From Gemmatimonadota bacterium (GTDB lineage: Bacteria; Latescibacterota; UBA2968; UBA8231): a stretch of 56,795 bases of DNA. The stretch spans positions 1-56,795 of the forward strand of contig PATE01000084.1 in NCBI GenBank assembly GCA_002712305.1, written 5' to 3'. Below are positions 1 through 8,184 of this stretch, one piece after another (positions within the stretch are counted from its first letter, which is position 1; every line of letters begins with the position of its first letter). The notes under the pieces are model-generated. The model searched no databases and was not told where the DNA came from. It saw only the letters and a list, made by a program, of their open reading frames with translations. Made by a program: the position numbers and the translations under genes.

Positions 1-78
1 GCGCTGCTGAGCATTCGATTCTCCACGACATGCGGCGTCGATGAGTTTGGGCAAGACGTATCTGCTGTAGAGCCCCAT
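1..78 (-). CDS. Class I SAM methyltransferase, N-terminal 26 residues only (cut by window edge)
   Basis: The reverse strand opens with ATG at 78 and runs off the window. It encodes a peptide that begins MGLYSRYVLPKLID. Small class I SAM-dependent methyltransferases (the group that goes on to an LEIGxGxG SAM motif) characteristically open with MGLYxRYVLPxLID. The ATG follows the SGNH hydrolase stop at 81-83 by 2 bases, so the two are probably co-transcribed. No catalytic motif is inside the window, so the family call rests on the N-terminus alone. Confidence 0.55.
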   Translation of the reverse strand, partial: MGLYSRYVLPKLIDAACRGESNAQQR

Positions 79-80
79 GA

Positions 81-778
81 TCAGATCAGCCCCTCAACGA
101 TGGGATGCAGGCGCTGTGCAATCCGCGCGTGACCCAGTTCGTTGGGATGCAGACCATCGCCGCTCAGTCCATCCGAATCTTCCACGCCCAACAGTTCCTC
201 CCCTCGACCAGCAAAACAGACCCATCCGTCGCTGCAAGTGCTTCGACCGACTCGCGTACGACGGCTCGCGTGTGCTGGGAAAGGTGCCGATAGTCGTCAC
301 CCACCTCCTTCGATGAGAAAATCGGCGTCATACAGATGAGGGGAGCGCCGGTATGCACCGATCGCAGATGTTTCAGCATGGCCAGATAGGCATCAGCCGA
401 CTGCAAGCCATATGACTTGCCCAGATCGAGCAGATAACAGCAGGCCTCGACCTGGCCAACCCGTTCCACGACCTGGCCCTCCGCCTTGCCGGCGCCACCG
501 AAGCCCAGGTTGACGACCTCCATGTCCAGTGACCGGCCGAGGATGGACGAATACCCCATACCCGGACGCCCCGCGCCGATCCCCTGCGCCACAGACGATC
601 CGTACACCACCAGCACGCCGCTGATGGCGTGCGGCTTGTGAGGAGCAATCTCAGCATCGTCATCGACGCTGTATGCGGTGATCTGCACTTCGTGTCGCAT
701 GGGCAGCAAAGCTGCGAGAATCGCCACACTCCACGTGGACTGCGACCGCCTACCTGTCTGCAAACTATTGGTCAGCAT
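81..778 (-). pseudogene. SGNH/GDSL-type hydrolase with one frameshift
   Basis: This is a small SGNH-fold esterase or lipase. Block I is the GSSVAQG segment with the nucleophile serine, followed by NLGFGGAGK (Gly block). Block V, DGLHPNELGHARIA, carries the Asp-x-x-His pair. Block V lies in a different frame from blocks I and II. The break is near 198-202, where a run of four G (minus strand) needs a fifth G to join VEG to EELLG. After that correction the protein ends at the TGA at 81-83, about 232 residues, without the beta-sandwich domain that many relatives carry in front. The likely ATG at 776-778 overlaps the upstream GNAT stop (ATGCTGA). The frameshift may be a sequencing error, since both halves look fully conserved. 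Confidence 0.7.
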
Positions 779-1481
779 CTGATCCTTCCTTTGCCACCTT
801 CCACTCGCACGGCGTCGTCGTCGACAGGATATAGAAACTCGAGTCGCTCCAGGATCGGACGACTGGTGGGCAGAGCATCCACCTGCAGATACTGCGCCCC
901 GAAGTCGACCGCATCCCGCGCACGCTTGCTCACCAGACTTCGATAGACACCCCGTCCGCGGTACTCGGGCAACACGCATCCACCCCACAAACTGCAGAAG
1001 ACACTGTCGGCCATGAAGACGCCGCGTGCGCCTCCGACGGGTTTTCGTCCTCATAGGCGACGTAGACCCCGATCGAGTCTGGCTCTGTGCGCATCGTCTC
1101 GGCCGTTCGCGTCCCGCTGCCGCCAGGCCATATCTGCGAACTGACGGAATGATAGTCCTGCAACTGGTCGGGGTCCGTCAGGCGTTCTACCCGAAATGCG
1201 GGTGCCGCGTGGCCCAGCACAGTATCGACGGATGCCACCACGACGGCCTCCGGGGGACCGATCTCGAATCCTGCGTGCCGCAGTCGCTCCACCAGAACAG
1301 GGGGCGAATCGTGGGAATAGGTTTTCCACTCGAAATCGTGCCCTAACTCGGTGAAGAACTCGATCTCACGAACGATGACATCAGCCAGAGCGTCGGCCGT
1401 ATGCGATGAATAGGCGATCGTGCTCTGTTGGCTGTAGCGACCAACGTGGCGCACCACCGATCCTGCCGTCTGCAGGATCAC
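772..1481 (-). pseudogene. GNAT-family N-acetyltransferase with one frameshift
   Basis: The N-terminal two thirds read in one frame from GTG 1481. The acetyl-CoA-binding core reads in another: LWGGCVLPEYRGRGVYRSLV is motif A with its RGRG pyrophosphate loop, followed by VDALPTSRPILERLEF near the end. The frames meet near 1037-1041. One extra base in the CCCG run there restores ENPVGGARGVFMADSVF without a break, giving a protein of about 236 residues. The GTG start overlaps the previous gene's stop as GTGA, which implies translational coupling. The acceptor substrate is unknown. A single lost base with both halves well conserved points to recent damage or a base-calling error. Confidence 0.72.
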
Positions 1482-2060
1482 GCCCGGAACTCAAGGCGAC
1501 GACGGTCATTGTCGAATTGCTGCAGGATCTCTGCCAGGTCCATACCGTCGTCTATGAGGTCAGGAGTCTCAGGCACTTCTCGGCGAGCACCTCTTCAGAG
1601 GTGATACGGCTCACGTCGATCGATGGCAACCCGAAGTTTTGGACGGTATCTCGATGACCGTCGGATCGGCGAGGAGCCAGATAGCGGAGACCGATTCGAG
1701 ATCAAGCGTCGCGACCAGTTCGGGTAGCAAAGCCGAACCCACCAGGATCAGTCCGCCTGTCGAAACATCCTTCGCCTGTCCGGTCACGATGGGAAGCACG
1801 AGAGGCCACACATTGTCCGTGTAGTGACGCAGCACATCGTCCATCAACTCCTCCACCGACAGAGACAGGTAGTGGCTGGCCACATGTTCGGGCACTTGGC
1901 CGCCCGGTTCCTGTGCCCACGGACGCCCCGGGTGCCGTGCAAGTTTGTCCGTCGACCTGTACTGCCATTCAAGTTGCGATGCCAGCGCCTGTGCAAGCGT
2001 CGACTTTCCCGCGTGGGATGTGCCGCCAATGAGATGAACTCTGAATCTCGTCTCATCCAC
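1478..2060 (-). pseudogene. P-loop kinase-like protein with two frameshifts
   Basis: The N-terminus carries a clean Walker A, GGTSHAGKST, at about residues 12-21, then STDKLARHPGRPW, typical of small nucleotide-dependent kinases of the 2-phosphoglycerate kinase/AAA-like group. The open frame stops at 1611. The conserved continuation (FGLPSIDVSRITSEEVLAEK, then VPETPDLIDDGMDLAEILQQ) resumes in two successive other frames, needing one extra base near 1646-1653 and another near 1576-1581. The corrected product is about 194 residues and ends in TGA overlapping the GTG start of the GNAT gene. The substrate is unknown. Confidence 0.6.
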
Positions 2061-2065
2061 AACTC

Positions 2066-3238
2066 CTAGTCGCTTCTCTCGTAGACACGACAGCGGGATC
2101 GGAAACCCCTTTGAGCGAAACTGCGCTCACCGAGAAGCCGCCAGCCGCGCTCGACAACACCTTCGAGAGCGTCGAGAGATCGATGGTCCTGGGTCAGCAC
2201 GACGAACTTTCCTCCACGCCGACAGATCCGATGGGCTTCGGCGAAGGTATCCCGGTAGAGGGAGATGTTTGGCTCGCGCGTCCCAATGCTCTGGCCCCAG
2301 GGCAGATCCGCGCACAACCGGTCAAAACTCGCCTCTGCAAAGGGCAGCGCCCTTGTGTCGGCCCTCAATAGCTTGATGCGATCACGGAGACCAGCGGCTG
2401 TCGAGTTGTGCTTCGATGCGTCCAGAGCCTGCGGAATGTTGTCGACCCCGACCATAATTTTGGCTCGTCCCCACTTGAGTCGTTCGATCAGGATCGACCC
2501 GCTGCCGCACATGAGATTGAGGAAACGATCACCCGGCGCCGGACGGGACAACTCCACCAGAGCTGCGGCAACGGTCCCGCTGAGACTTCCCCGATAATTC
2601 ACCTTCCGCCACGCACGGGTCCCGAGGGGTCGAGCGCCGACGCGGCTCAACACTTCCCATCCGGTCTCGCCGGGCCGCAAGGCCAACACGAGATCTCCCG
2701 TGTCGTTAGCAAAAGGCAGGGACAGTTTCTCGGCGATCTGTGAACCGAGTCGCTGCATGGTCGGCGAATCCGAACCCGCTGCGTCCAGGCGAAGGCCGGT
2801 GAATTTTTCAGCCGGAGTCACTTCCATCACGGTTTTCAGGTCGCTAACGATGGCGGCCAGATGTTCCGGCGACAGCAGGGTCCGAGGCCGGGCGACGCGG
2901 AAGTCTCTGCGCAGAGACAATACGTGGCACAGACGCAGGGACAACAAGGCTCGTGAACGACCACCGAAGACGAAGTGGCATTCGCCACCCTTCGAGTGCG
3001 GAACATGGGTGACGTGATCCTTGAAACGCCGATCGAGTTCGCCTTTGAGCAGGTCTTCGAGCCCAGGTAAGGCCGTGCCAACCCAGAGATTGGGCGTACC
3101 ACCAGAAGGGGCACTGCGTTTTGGGCGCCCCTTGTGTTGACCTGACTTCGTCGAGCGTCGCAAGGTCGGGCGCTTCTTCGAGGCTCGAGAGTTGGAGGGC
3201 GGGCCGGTTTGGCGCCGGCTGGGTAGTCGCTTCGCCAT
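2066..3238 (-). CDS. THUMP-type class I RNA methyltransferase (RlmL/Trm14-like)
   Basis: A SAM-dependent methyltransferase that probably modifies a guanosine base in rRNA or tRNA. A lysine/arginine-rich N-terminal extension of about 45 residues precedes a THUMP-like RNA-binding region (about 50-190) and a Rossmann methyltransferase domain. In that domain NLMCGSGSILIE (about 241-252) binds SAM, and DLPWG (about 308-312) corresponds to the (D/N)PP(Y/W) catalytic motif of N2-guanine methyltransferases. The ATG at 3238 is preferred over the upstream start at 3322, which would overlap the ASCH gene and add 28 unconserved residues. The protein is shorter than E. coli RlmL because it lacks the second methyltransferase half. 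The exact target base cannot be read from sequence. Confidence 0.82.
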   Translation of the reverse strand: MAKRLPSRRQTGPPSNSRASKKRPTLRRSTKSGQHKGRPKRSAPSGGTPNLWVGTALPGLEDLLKGELDRRFKDHVTHVPHSKGGECHFVFGGRSRALLSLRLCHVLSLRRDFRVARPRTLLSPEHLAAIVSDLKTVMEVTPAEKFTGLRLDAAGSDSPTMQRLGSQIAEKLSLPFANDTGDLVLALRPGETGWEVLSRVGARPLGTRAWRKVNYRGSLSGTVAAALVELSRPAPGDRFLNLMCGSGSILIERLKWGRAKIMVGVDNIPQALDASKHNSTAAGLRDRIKLLRADTRALPFAEASFDRLCADLPWGQSIGTREPNISLYRDTFAEAHRICRRGGKFVVLTQDHRSLDALEGVVERGWRLLGERSFAQRGFRSRCRVYERSD

Positions 3239-3278
3239 TGAGCTCAGTTGTCGGTTGGGGGCAGATCCAACGCTTTCG

Positions 3279-3842
3279 TCATGCCGGGCCCCTTTCGAGA
3301 TGTTCGAGCACACAGCGGCCACGGGGGGACAGCTCGTATCCCACTTTGAGGCTCTTGGTCAGACCGAACTCTTTCAGTCGACGTACCCGCGGCTTGAATC
3401 GATCGGTTGGCAATCCAAATTCGTCAGCAAGATCCGGAGCACGGCGACCGGGCCAGCGATGGATGAGTCGCAGAACATCGATGGCCCATTTCAGCCGACG
3501 GAGTCGTTGATCGAGCGCGACGAGTTCTTCAGGGGTCGGCTGCTGCTGGGCCAGCGCGGCACGAGGATCTTCACCGGACAGACACAGGGAGATCCGAAAT
3601 ACGGTTCCCTGTCGTCCGCTTAGTCCTTCGAGCAACTCAGAGCGCGACGCGTAGCCCGCGCGACGACTGTCGTCGTCGGTGATCTTCTGACGAGTTGTGG
3701 CCTCGATCGACTCGATGGCGAGCACACCGATCGCCGTGCGCAGCGTGCCTCCCTGCTTGACGGTCGGACGCTTCCAGCATCGGAAGGCCAGGTCTATGTC
3801 GCCCGAAGCGATGCCCTGCAACACGGCTTTCTTGATCAGCAT
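3279..3842 (-). CDS. ASCH-domain protein with C-terminal winged-helix-like region
   Basis: Residues 1-95 (MLIKKAVLQGIASGDIDLAF, then WKRPTVKQGGTL and ARRAGYASRSELL) match the compact ASCH fold, a PUA-related beta-barrel thought to bind RNA or modified nucleotides. Residues 105-187 are helix-rich and end in LVLxRGRCVLEHLE-like spacing typical of a winged helix, so the C-terminus may bind nucleic acid too. The gene sits 40 bases upstream of the THUMP methyltransferase on the same strand, which makes an RNA-related role plausible but unproven. The start ATG gives the full ASCH N-terminus. Confidence 0.75.
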   Translation of the reverse strand: MLIKKAVLQGIASGDIDLAFRCWKRPTVKQGGTLRTAIGVLAIESIEATTRQKITDDDSRRAGYASRSELLEGLSGRQGTVFRISLCLSGEDPRAALAQQQPTPEELVALDQRLRRLKWAIDVLRLIHRWPGRRAPDLADEFGLPTDRFKPRVRRLKEFGLTKSLKVGYELSPRGRCVLEHLERGPA

Positions 3843-3860
3843 GTGGATCTCATTTAGTGG

Positions 3861-4631
3861 CTACGCTTGGGGCTTGGTCCACGTGGGTGCCACCAGCGTC
3901 ATGCCGAAGTGCTTGGCCAGGATCGCGGTGTATCTGTCTTCTTCAACCGGTATTTCCACGGTCTTACGGTCTACGTGCTTTAAGGTGTTTCCGGCCAACG
4001 TGATTCGACCCGTCTCCGTCGCCCGAGTACAGACTCGTTTTCGCACAAATGCGGAATCCGGCGCATGCTGCTGCCACTGGCATCGATCGGCGAACCGGTC
4101 CCAATCCTGGGGTGCTGAATTCAGTTTCAACATCTTCGTCCACTTGCCAGGCTCCATCTGGCGGGAGATCTCGAAGAAGCCTTCGGCCTCTTCGATCTTG
4201 AATCGTGATCGACCGTCGGTCTGTTCGTCCCGGCGATCAAGATCTAGCGGTACCAGGGTGCTGTCGCCGAATCCGATGTCGACCCACCAACGTACGCCAT
4301 CGAGACGAACGAGAGCGCACTGATGATCGAAGGGAGCACCGGGGCCACCGATCACAACACGACCCTCCAGGCGATCGATATCGTATCCCAGAGCCTTGAG
4401 GCACTGGTAGAAACACTCGTTGAGTTCGTAGCAGAAACCGCCGCGATCACCCACAACGATCTTGAGGTAGATGGCCGTGTGATCGAGTAGAATCGGTCGA
4501 CCCAGATGAATGTCCAGATTCTCGAAGGGAAACGACAGAAGTGCCTGACGCTGCAGCCGTTGTAGCGTCTCCAGGGTGGGCTCTGCGTCAGTCACACCGA
4601 GGCGAGCCAACAGGGCAAGCCAGTCGATCAT
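3861..4631 (-). CDS. Arylamine N-acetyltransferase
   Basis: A cytoplasmic NAT-family enzyme that transfers acetyl from acetyl-CoA to arylamines or hydrazines by a ping-pong mechanism. All three catalytic residues are visible: Cys67 in RGGFCYELN, His103 in PFDHQC, and Asp118 in WWVDIGFGD. The length of 256 residues is slightly below the usual 270-280. The conserved FPFENLDIHLGR segment lies at about 34-45. Its ATG overlaps the last 4 bases of the upstream membrane-protein gene. The physiological substrate is not deducible; bacterial NATs range from xenobiotic acetylation to polyketide release. Confidence 0.93.
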   Translation of the reverse strand: MIDWLALLARLGVTDAEPTLETLQRLQRQALLSFPFENLDIHLGRPILLDHTAIYLKIVVGDRGGFCYELNECFYQCLKALGYDIDRLEGRVVIGGPGAPFDHQCALVRLDGVRWWVDIGFGDSTLVPLDLDRRDEQTDGRSRFKIEEAEGFFEISRQMEPGKWTKMLKLNSAPQDWDRFADRCQWQQHAPDSAFVRKRVCTRATETGRITLAGNTLKHVDRKTVEIPVEEDRYTAILAKHFGMTLVAPTWTKPQA

Positions 4632-5386
4632 CGACGCAGCAACCAGCGGATGCGTCGAAATGACAGGACGTGGTGGAGGCCCACCGTGGCCGCGTACCCC
4701 ACAGCCAGATCACCGCGCCCCGTGTCCACCATCGCCCACGTGGCAAAGCCGAAGACACCCAGTTCCACGCCGAGTCTCGCCCAGCCGGGAACCGTGACAG
4801 CCCCCTTGCCTCCTCGACTGGGGTCATTGGGAACGGTGAAGGTCCCCCAGGCACCGGCAGCCGCCGCGGGGACGCCAACCAGTAGACCGTATCGGGCGGC
4901 ACCGTCGGCTTGATCCAACCCCCAGACACCGAGCGAAGTCAGGGCCGCCAATTCCAGACCTAATCTCAGTGCAAGATTGGCGGGGTGCATGCGAGGTGGT
5001 AACCCAGAGACCACATTCGCCACATAGAGTTGAATCTGAGAGACCAGTTGATCTGCCATGGTCGAAGCGTCGGCCACATCAAAGCTCAATTCGTGGCTCG
5101 CTCCACCGGCTGCGGCCGCGTCGCTTGCCTCCAGCTTCAACCGCGCCGTCGACGCATCGAACTCTAACTCGCCCTGCTCGAAGCACCGTTGTTCGGTGCC
5201 GCCCTCCGAGCCCATGGACTTGAACCTCAGTCTCTCGAGCCGGTCGGCGCCGTAGTGATAGAGGAGCCAGTGGTAGACCGTTCCAGGTGATGTTCCTTCC
5301 GGCAGCCCATTGATGCGGACCTCCGCCAGCGTGTGCGTAGGGCTGGCGAAGTGATAGAGGAAGCTGAGATCGAGAGAATCAGGCAT
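4628..5386 (-). CDS. DUF2568 (YrdB-like) membrane protein with an unrecognised soluble N-terminal domain
   Basis: The last ~115 residues match the small DUF2568/YrdB family: NLALRLGLELAALTSLGVWG, then GVPAAAAGAWGTFTVPNDPS and a final LHHVLSFRRIRWLL. They form about four hydrophobic helices. Residues 1-135 are soluble, with a beta-rich pattern and several YH/Y-aromatic pairs (YHWLLYHYGADRLERL), and are not part of typical stand-alone YrdB proteins, which are about 120 residues long. I do not recognise this domain. The gene is co-directional and overlaps the NAT gene by 4 bases. The fusion may be natural or another of the junctions described for this window. Confidence 0.6.
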   Translation of the reverse strand: MPDSLDLSFLYHFASPTHTLAEVRINGLPEGTSPGTVYHWLLYHYGADRLERLRFKSMGSEGGTEQRCFEQGELEFDASTARLKLEASDAAAAGGASHELSFDVADASTMADQLVSQIQLYVANVVSGLPPRMHPANLALRLGLELAALTSLGVWGLDQADGAARYGLLVGVPAAAAGAWGTFTVPNDPSRGGKGAVTVPGWARLGVELGVFGFATWAMVDTGRGDLAVGYAATVGLHHVLSFRRIRWLLRR

Positions 5387-5397
5387 ACGATCTGGCT

Positions 5398-5597
5398 CTA
5401 CAGGAAGGGCATGCAGAGTTGCGGATCGATGAGCCGTAGCAGAAAATGCCCAACCCCGGAGGAGCCGCAGACCAATTCAGGCGAATACAGGCCCGGCTCG
5501 TTTGCTTGCCAACGCTCGCCATCGGCCGTGTCGTGTCGGTAGCTAGCAAACAGATCAACGAACTCGGGAAGCCGCTCGTCCCGCAAGTGTAAGAGGA
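5398..5597 (-). pseudogene. 3' remnant of a LanC-like lanthionine cyclase gene
   Basis: The last ~60 codons of a LanC-like protein are readable. The tail GLYSPELVCGSSGVGHFLLR is the final zinc-ligand/Gly-rich repeat of lanthionine synthetase C and LanC-like glutathione-binding proteins. No upstream half exists. The frame meets a TAA just upstream of 5597, exactly where base composition changes abruptly to AT-rich. The catalytic barrel (six of seven toroidal repeats) is missing, so the fragment cannot be active. It appears to be the trailing end of a gene whose body was replaced by the patch at 5599-5810. Confidence 0.6.
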
Positions 5598-5598
5598 C

Positions 5599-5810
5599 TT
5601 ATTCATTCCCCTCACACATCTCAATACACTCTCCATCTTTCCAAATGTCTTCGTCGGTTATGTTTCCATCCAAATCATACCAAACCAACTTACCTTCTTG
5701 TTTCCCATCCTTGTAGCATTCCTTCTTTTTTACCAAACCATTCTTGTAATACTCAACAAACCTACCATCTTGTTTATCATTCTTGTAGTTTCCTTCTATC
5801 CACCCTTGTC
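5599..5810 (-). other. AT-rich patch encoding MORN/YwqK-type repeats
   Basis: This stretch of about 210 bases is strikingly AT-rich compared with the GC-rich genes on both sides. On the minus strand it encodes two to three MORN-like repeats (GNYKNDKQDGRFVEYYKNG, then KDGKQEGKLVWYDLDG and DGECIEMCEGNE before TAA). Such repeats occur in YwqK-type proteins of AT-rich marine bacteria. No start codon of its own is visible. The frame opens inside the out-of-frame tail of the neighbouring PhyH gene. Codon use is Lys/Asn/Tyr-heavy with AAG, AAT and GGT/GGA. It looks like a foreign insert or a chimeric join. Confidence 0.6.
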
Positions 5811-6737
5811 GTCCCAACTCTTCACGCCGAGGAGCCTTTCTCCCAAGTCGGTCAGTGTCGCCGTCGGTCCGTTGCGTTTCTCCCATTGGCGAGGATCACC
5901 CAGAAATGCGTCGCGCTGCGGATGATCCTGCTCTCGCCAGAGACGAATCCGCTCCGCTCGTTCTGCCTCGTCGTGCCCTGCAGCCGGACTCATCGAGATG
6001 TACTGCGCCATGCGGACGCGATTCTTTGAGCGATTCGGTCGCACGCCGTGCGCGAGCAGACTGTTGAAGATGAGCAGGTCTCCCGCGTCCAGCTCCACGT
6101 GAATGGATTTGAGACCCCTTGTGTCTGGATGCGTGGGGTCACGATCGACGGGCTGAGATTCAGCCCATTTCTCCACATGGAACAACTCCGGTATACAGTG
6201 GAACCCCCCCACCGCTTCATCCTGCTTTGCCAGACTCAGAACACCCTGCACACCGATGGGCAGCGGTCGCAGTGAGGTGTCCACATCCCAGTGGATGAAA
6301 CCCTCCGAACCAGACGGTTCTCGTTCAGGCGGGTTGAGATTGGCACGATCGATGGTGACCCAGAGATCTTCGCGATCCCAGATGTCGACGAAGGCATCGT
6401 ACACATGTCTCTCCTGTCGATGGTCCCACAGATACTGATGATGATAGATCTCCAACATGCCCGTGTTGTTGAGTTCGAGCATTTTGTGCTCACGACGCTG
6501 CGGCGCATACCACGTGGCCGGATCACTCGGATCCTTCTCGTCGAAGGCCCATAGCAGGTTCACAAGACGGTCGACACTCGCAGATGGCACCGCCTGCCGC
6601 ACGATGACGTAACCCTTCGTGATCCAGTGGTCCCAGCCGGCCTCTGACAGAACACGCAGAGGCAGCGTCTTCTCGATGTCCTTCAGCTGTGTCTGACTCT
6701 GTGATGCTACAGGATGTGTGTGTTTCGGGTCGAGCAT
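5796..6737 (-). CDS. Phytanoyl-CoA dioxygenase (PhyH) family protein
   Basis: A non-haem Fe(II)/2-oxoglutarate oxygenase. The 2-His-1-Asp triad is His149-x-Asp151 (GFIHWDVDTSL) and His230, with the 2-oxoglutarate-binding arginine at Arg240 (HGVRPNRSKNR). At 313 residues it is full length. The C-terminus runs to LGERLLGVKSW, a natural end for this group, and the stop codon abuts the AT-rich patch. The substrate is unknown; PhyH paralogues in this type of organism hydroxylate diverse small molecules and are rarely true phytanoyl-CoA hydroxylases. It is transcribed away from the repeat-protein gene region upstream, with a 137-base gap. Confidence 0.87.
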   Translation of the reverse strand: MLDPKHTHPVASQSQTQLKDIEKTLPLRVLSEAGWDHWITKGYVIVRQAVPSASVDRLVNLLWAFDEKDPSDPATWYAPQRREHKMLELNNTGMLEIYHHQYLWDHRQERHVYDAFVDIWDREDLWVTIDRANLNPPEREPSGSEGFIHWDVDTSLRPLPIGVQGVLSLAKQDEAVGGFHCIPELFHVEKWAESQPVDRDPTHPDTRGLKSIHVELDAGDLLIFNSLLAHGVRPNRSKNRVRMAQYISMSPAAGHDEAERAERIRLWREQDHPQRDAFLGDPRQWEKRNGPTATLTDLGERLLGVKSWDDKGG

Positions 6738-6874
6738 GCTTTGTCTGGCAGGCAGTAGATCACGGTATCACGCAGGGATCCGGCGGCGCCCAATGTAACA
6801 CAGAAGGACCCCATCCAACCTGCTGGACAGGGCCCCCAGCAAGCAGCCAGTGCGATTGAGTTCGCGGTGAGGCC

Positions 6875-8056
6875 CTACTTCTCCTGGATCTCCGACTTGA
6901 TCTCGCCCCACGAACTCTCTTCAATGGCCGTGTTCGTCAGCCCCAGAACGGTAAGATCAACCGCTCCGCCTCCGTCCTGCCGGGCGCGGCGTACACGCGC
7001 AGCCAGAGCGTCCGCATCCCAGCCAGCACGTCGGATGGCCGCCTTCAACCCGTCAGACCACTGGTCCGGAGGTGTAGCCATCGCACGTGCAGCTACACCT
7101 TTCTGAAACTCGGTCAGCCCATCCCGGCGATCGCTGTCGCCGATGGCATCGTCTCGATCACGGTCGCCATCGTGATCTGCTCGATCTGTGTTCTGGCCCA
7201 GGGCAGCTGCCAGACGATCTCTAGCCGCCAGAAAACGTTCACGGGCCTGCTCGGCGGTGATCGCGCCGTCGTCCAATGCCGCCTGGATTTCCTGATTGAC
7301 CTTCTCGAAGGCGGCCATCAGACGCTCCCGCTCCTCCAGGCGTTGGCGGGCTGCCTCATAACGCTCGCGGCCCTGCTCGGCAGTGATCGTGCCCGCCGTC
7401 ACAGCGGCGCGAATCTCCTGACCGATCTGCTCCAGCGTCGTGGCAGGGTCTCGGTGATCTCGGAGATCGCCATCGTCATCATCGCCTGCGCCCTGATCAG
7501 CACCCTCTGCCAGCACCGCCTGACGCTGCCGCACACCGTCGGTGAAACGATCCAGGTCCCAGCCCGCCCGAACGATGGCATCCTTCAGTTCCTGTGACCA
7601 CTCTTCTGGAGGTGCAGCCATGGCGGCACCGATGACACGGCGTTGGAGCGTTGCCAGTCGATCATCGTCAGCTTCGTGTTCCGGCCGACTCGCTTGCTCT
7701 CGCTGGTAGTGGCGCACGCGCTCGGTAATTGCCTGCAGATCGTAGCCTGCCGTCTCGATCTGAGCCTTCTGCTCGTCGGTCCAGTCCTCCGGTGCCGTGT
7801 TCTTGATCGATTCCCAGTCGACGCCATCGTCTCTGGATTCGGAGTTGGCCTCAGCATGAGACACCTCTGTCGCGGTGACATCGGTCGTCGCGTCCCTGTC
7901 TTGAGCGACGCCAGACGACGGCAGCATCACAGTAAGGGCCAGCAGCCAGATGGTACCGGCCATGCAGGATCTGCGGGTCACGCGATACGCGCGATCGGAG
8001 AGGGTTGTTTGGATCCTTTGAGCTATATCGGATTCGATCCCAGAAGAGACATTCAT
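6875..8056 (-). CDS. Secreted/anchored protein with two alternating helical repeat types
   Basis: I do not recognise this 393-residue protein. A hydrophobic segment at about 32-51 (AGTIWLLALTVMLPSSGVAQ) ends in a signal-peptidase-like AxA/VAQ site and follows an unusually long n-region. Repeat A occurs three times (about 87-122, 147-182, 336-372): (T/P)PxxWSDxLKAAIxRAGWD, then ARVRxxRQ. Repeat B occurs twice (about 207-244 and 249-284): QEIxAAxxxGxITAEQxRERxxAAR. Acidic Asp-rich linkers separate them. The order is A-A-B-B-A. The ATG at 8056 has AAGG about 12 bases upstream and is preferred over GTG 8110. It is probably periplasmic or surface exposed. Repeat B resembles short helical hairpins that coordinate or scaffold, but no function can be assigned. 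Confidence 0.7.
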   Translation of the reverse strand: MNVSSGIESDIAQRIQTTLSDRAYRVTRRSCMAGTIWLLALTVMLPSSGVAQDRDATTDVTATEVSHAEANSESRDDGVDWESIKNTAPEDWTDEQKAQIETAGYDLQAITERVRHYQREQASRPEHEADDDRLATLQRRVIGAAMAAPPEEWSQELKDAIVRAGWDLDRFTDGVRQRQAVLAEGADQGAGDDDDGDLRDHRDPATTLEQIGQEIRAAVTAGTITAEQGRERYEAARQRLEERERLMAAFEKVNQEIQAALDDGAITAEQARERFLAARDRLAAALGQNTDRADHDGDRDRDDAIGDSDRRDGLTEFQKGVAARAMATPPDQWSDGLKAAIRRAGWDADALAARVRRARQDGGGAVDLTVLGLTNTAIEESSWGEIKSEIQEK

Positions 8057-8184
8057 GAGAACTCGACCTTGAGGTTTTGTTCGGCGTTGCCGGTTCGACG
8101 AGGCTCGCACGCCCGTATTGTCAACCGAAACTATCGGAATAGCAAGGCAAATATGGCTGAGGTTGACCCGACACGCCTTGCATT

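Noticed and set aside
164-1054. 296-residue minus frame
   Set aside because: Only its C-terminal two thirds is the SGNH hydrolase; the N-terminus overlaps the GNAT gene in another frame and has no conservation.
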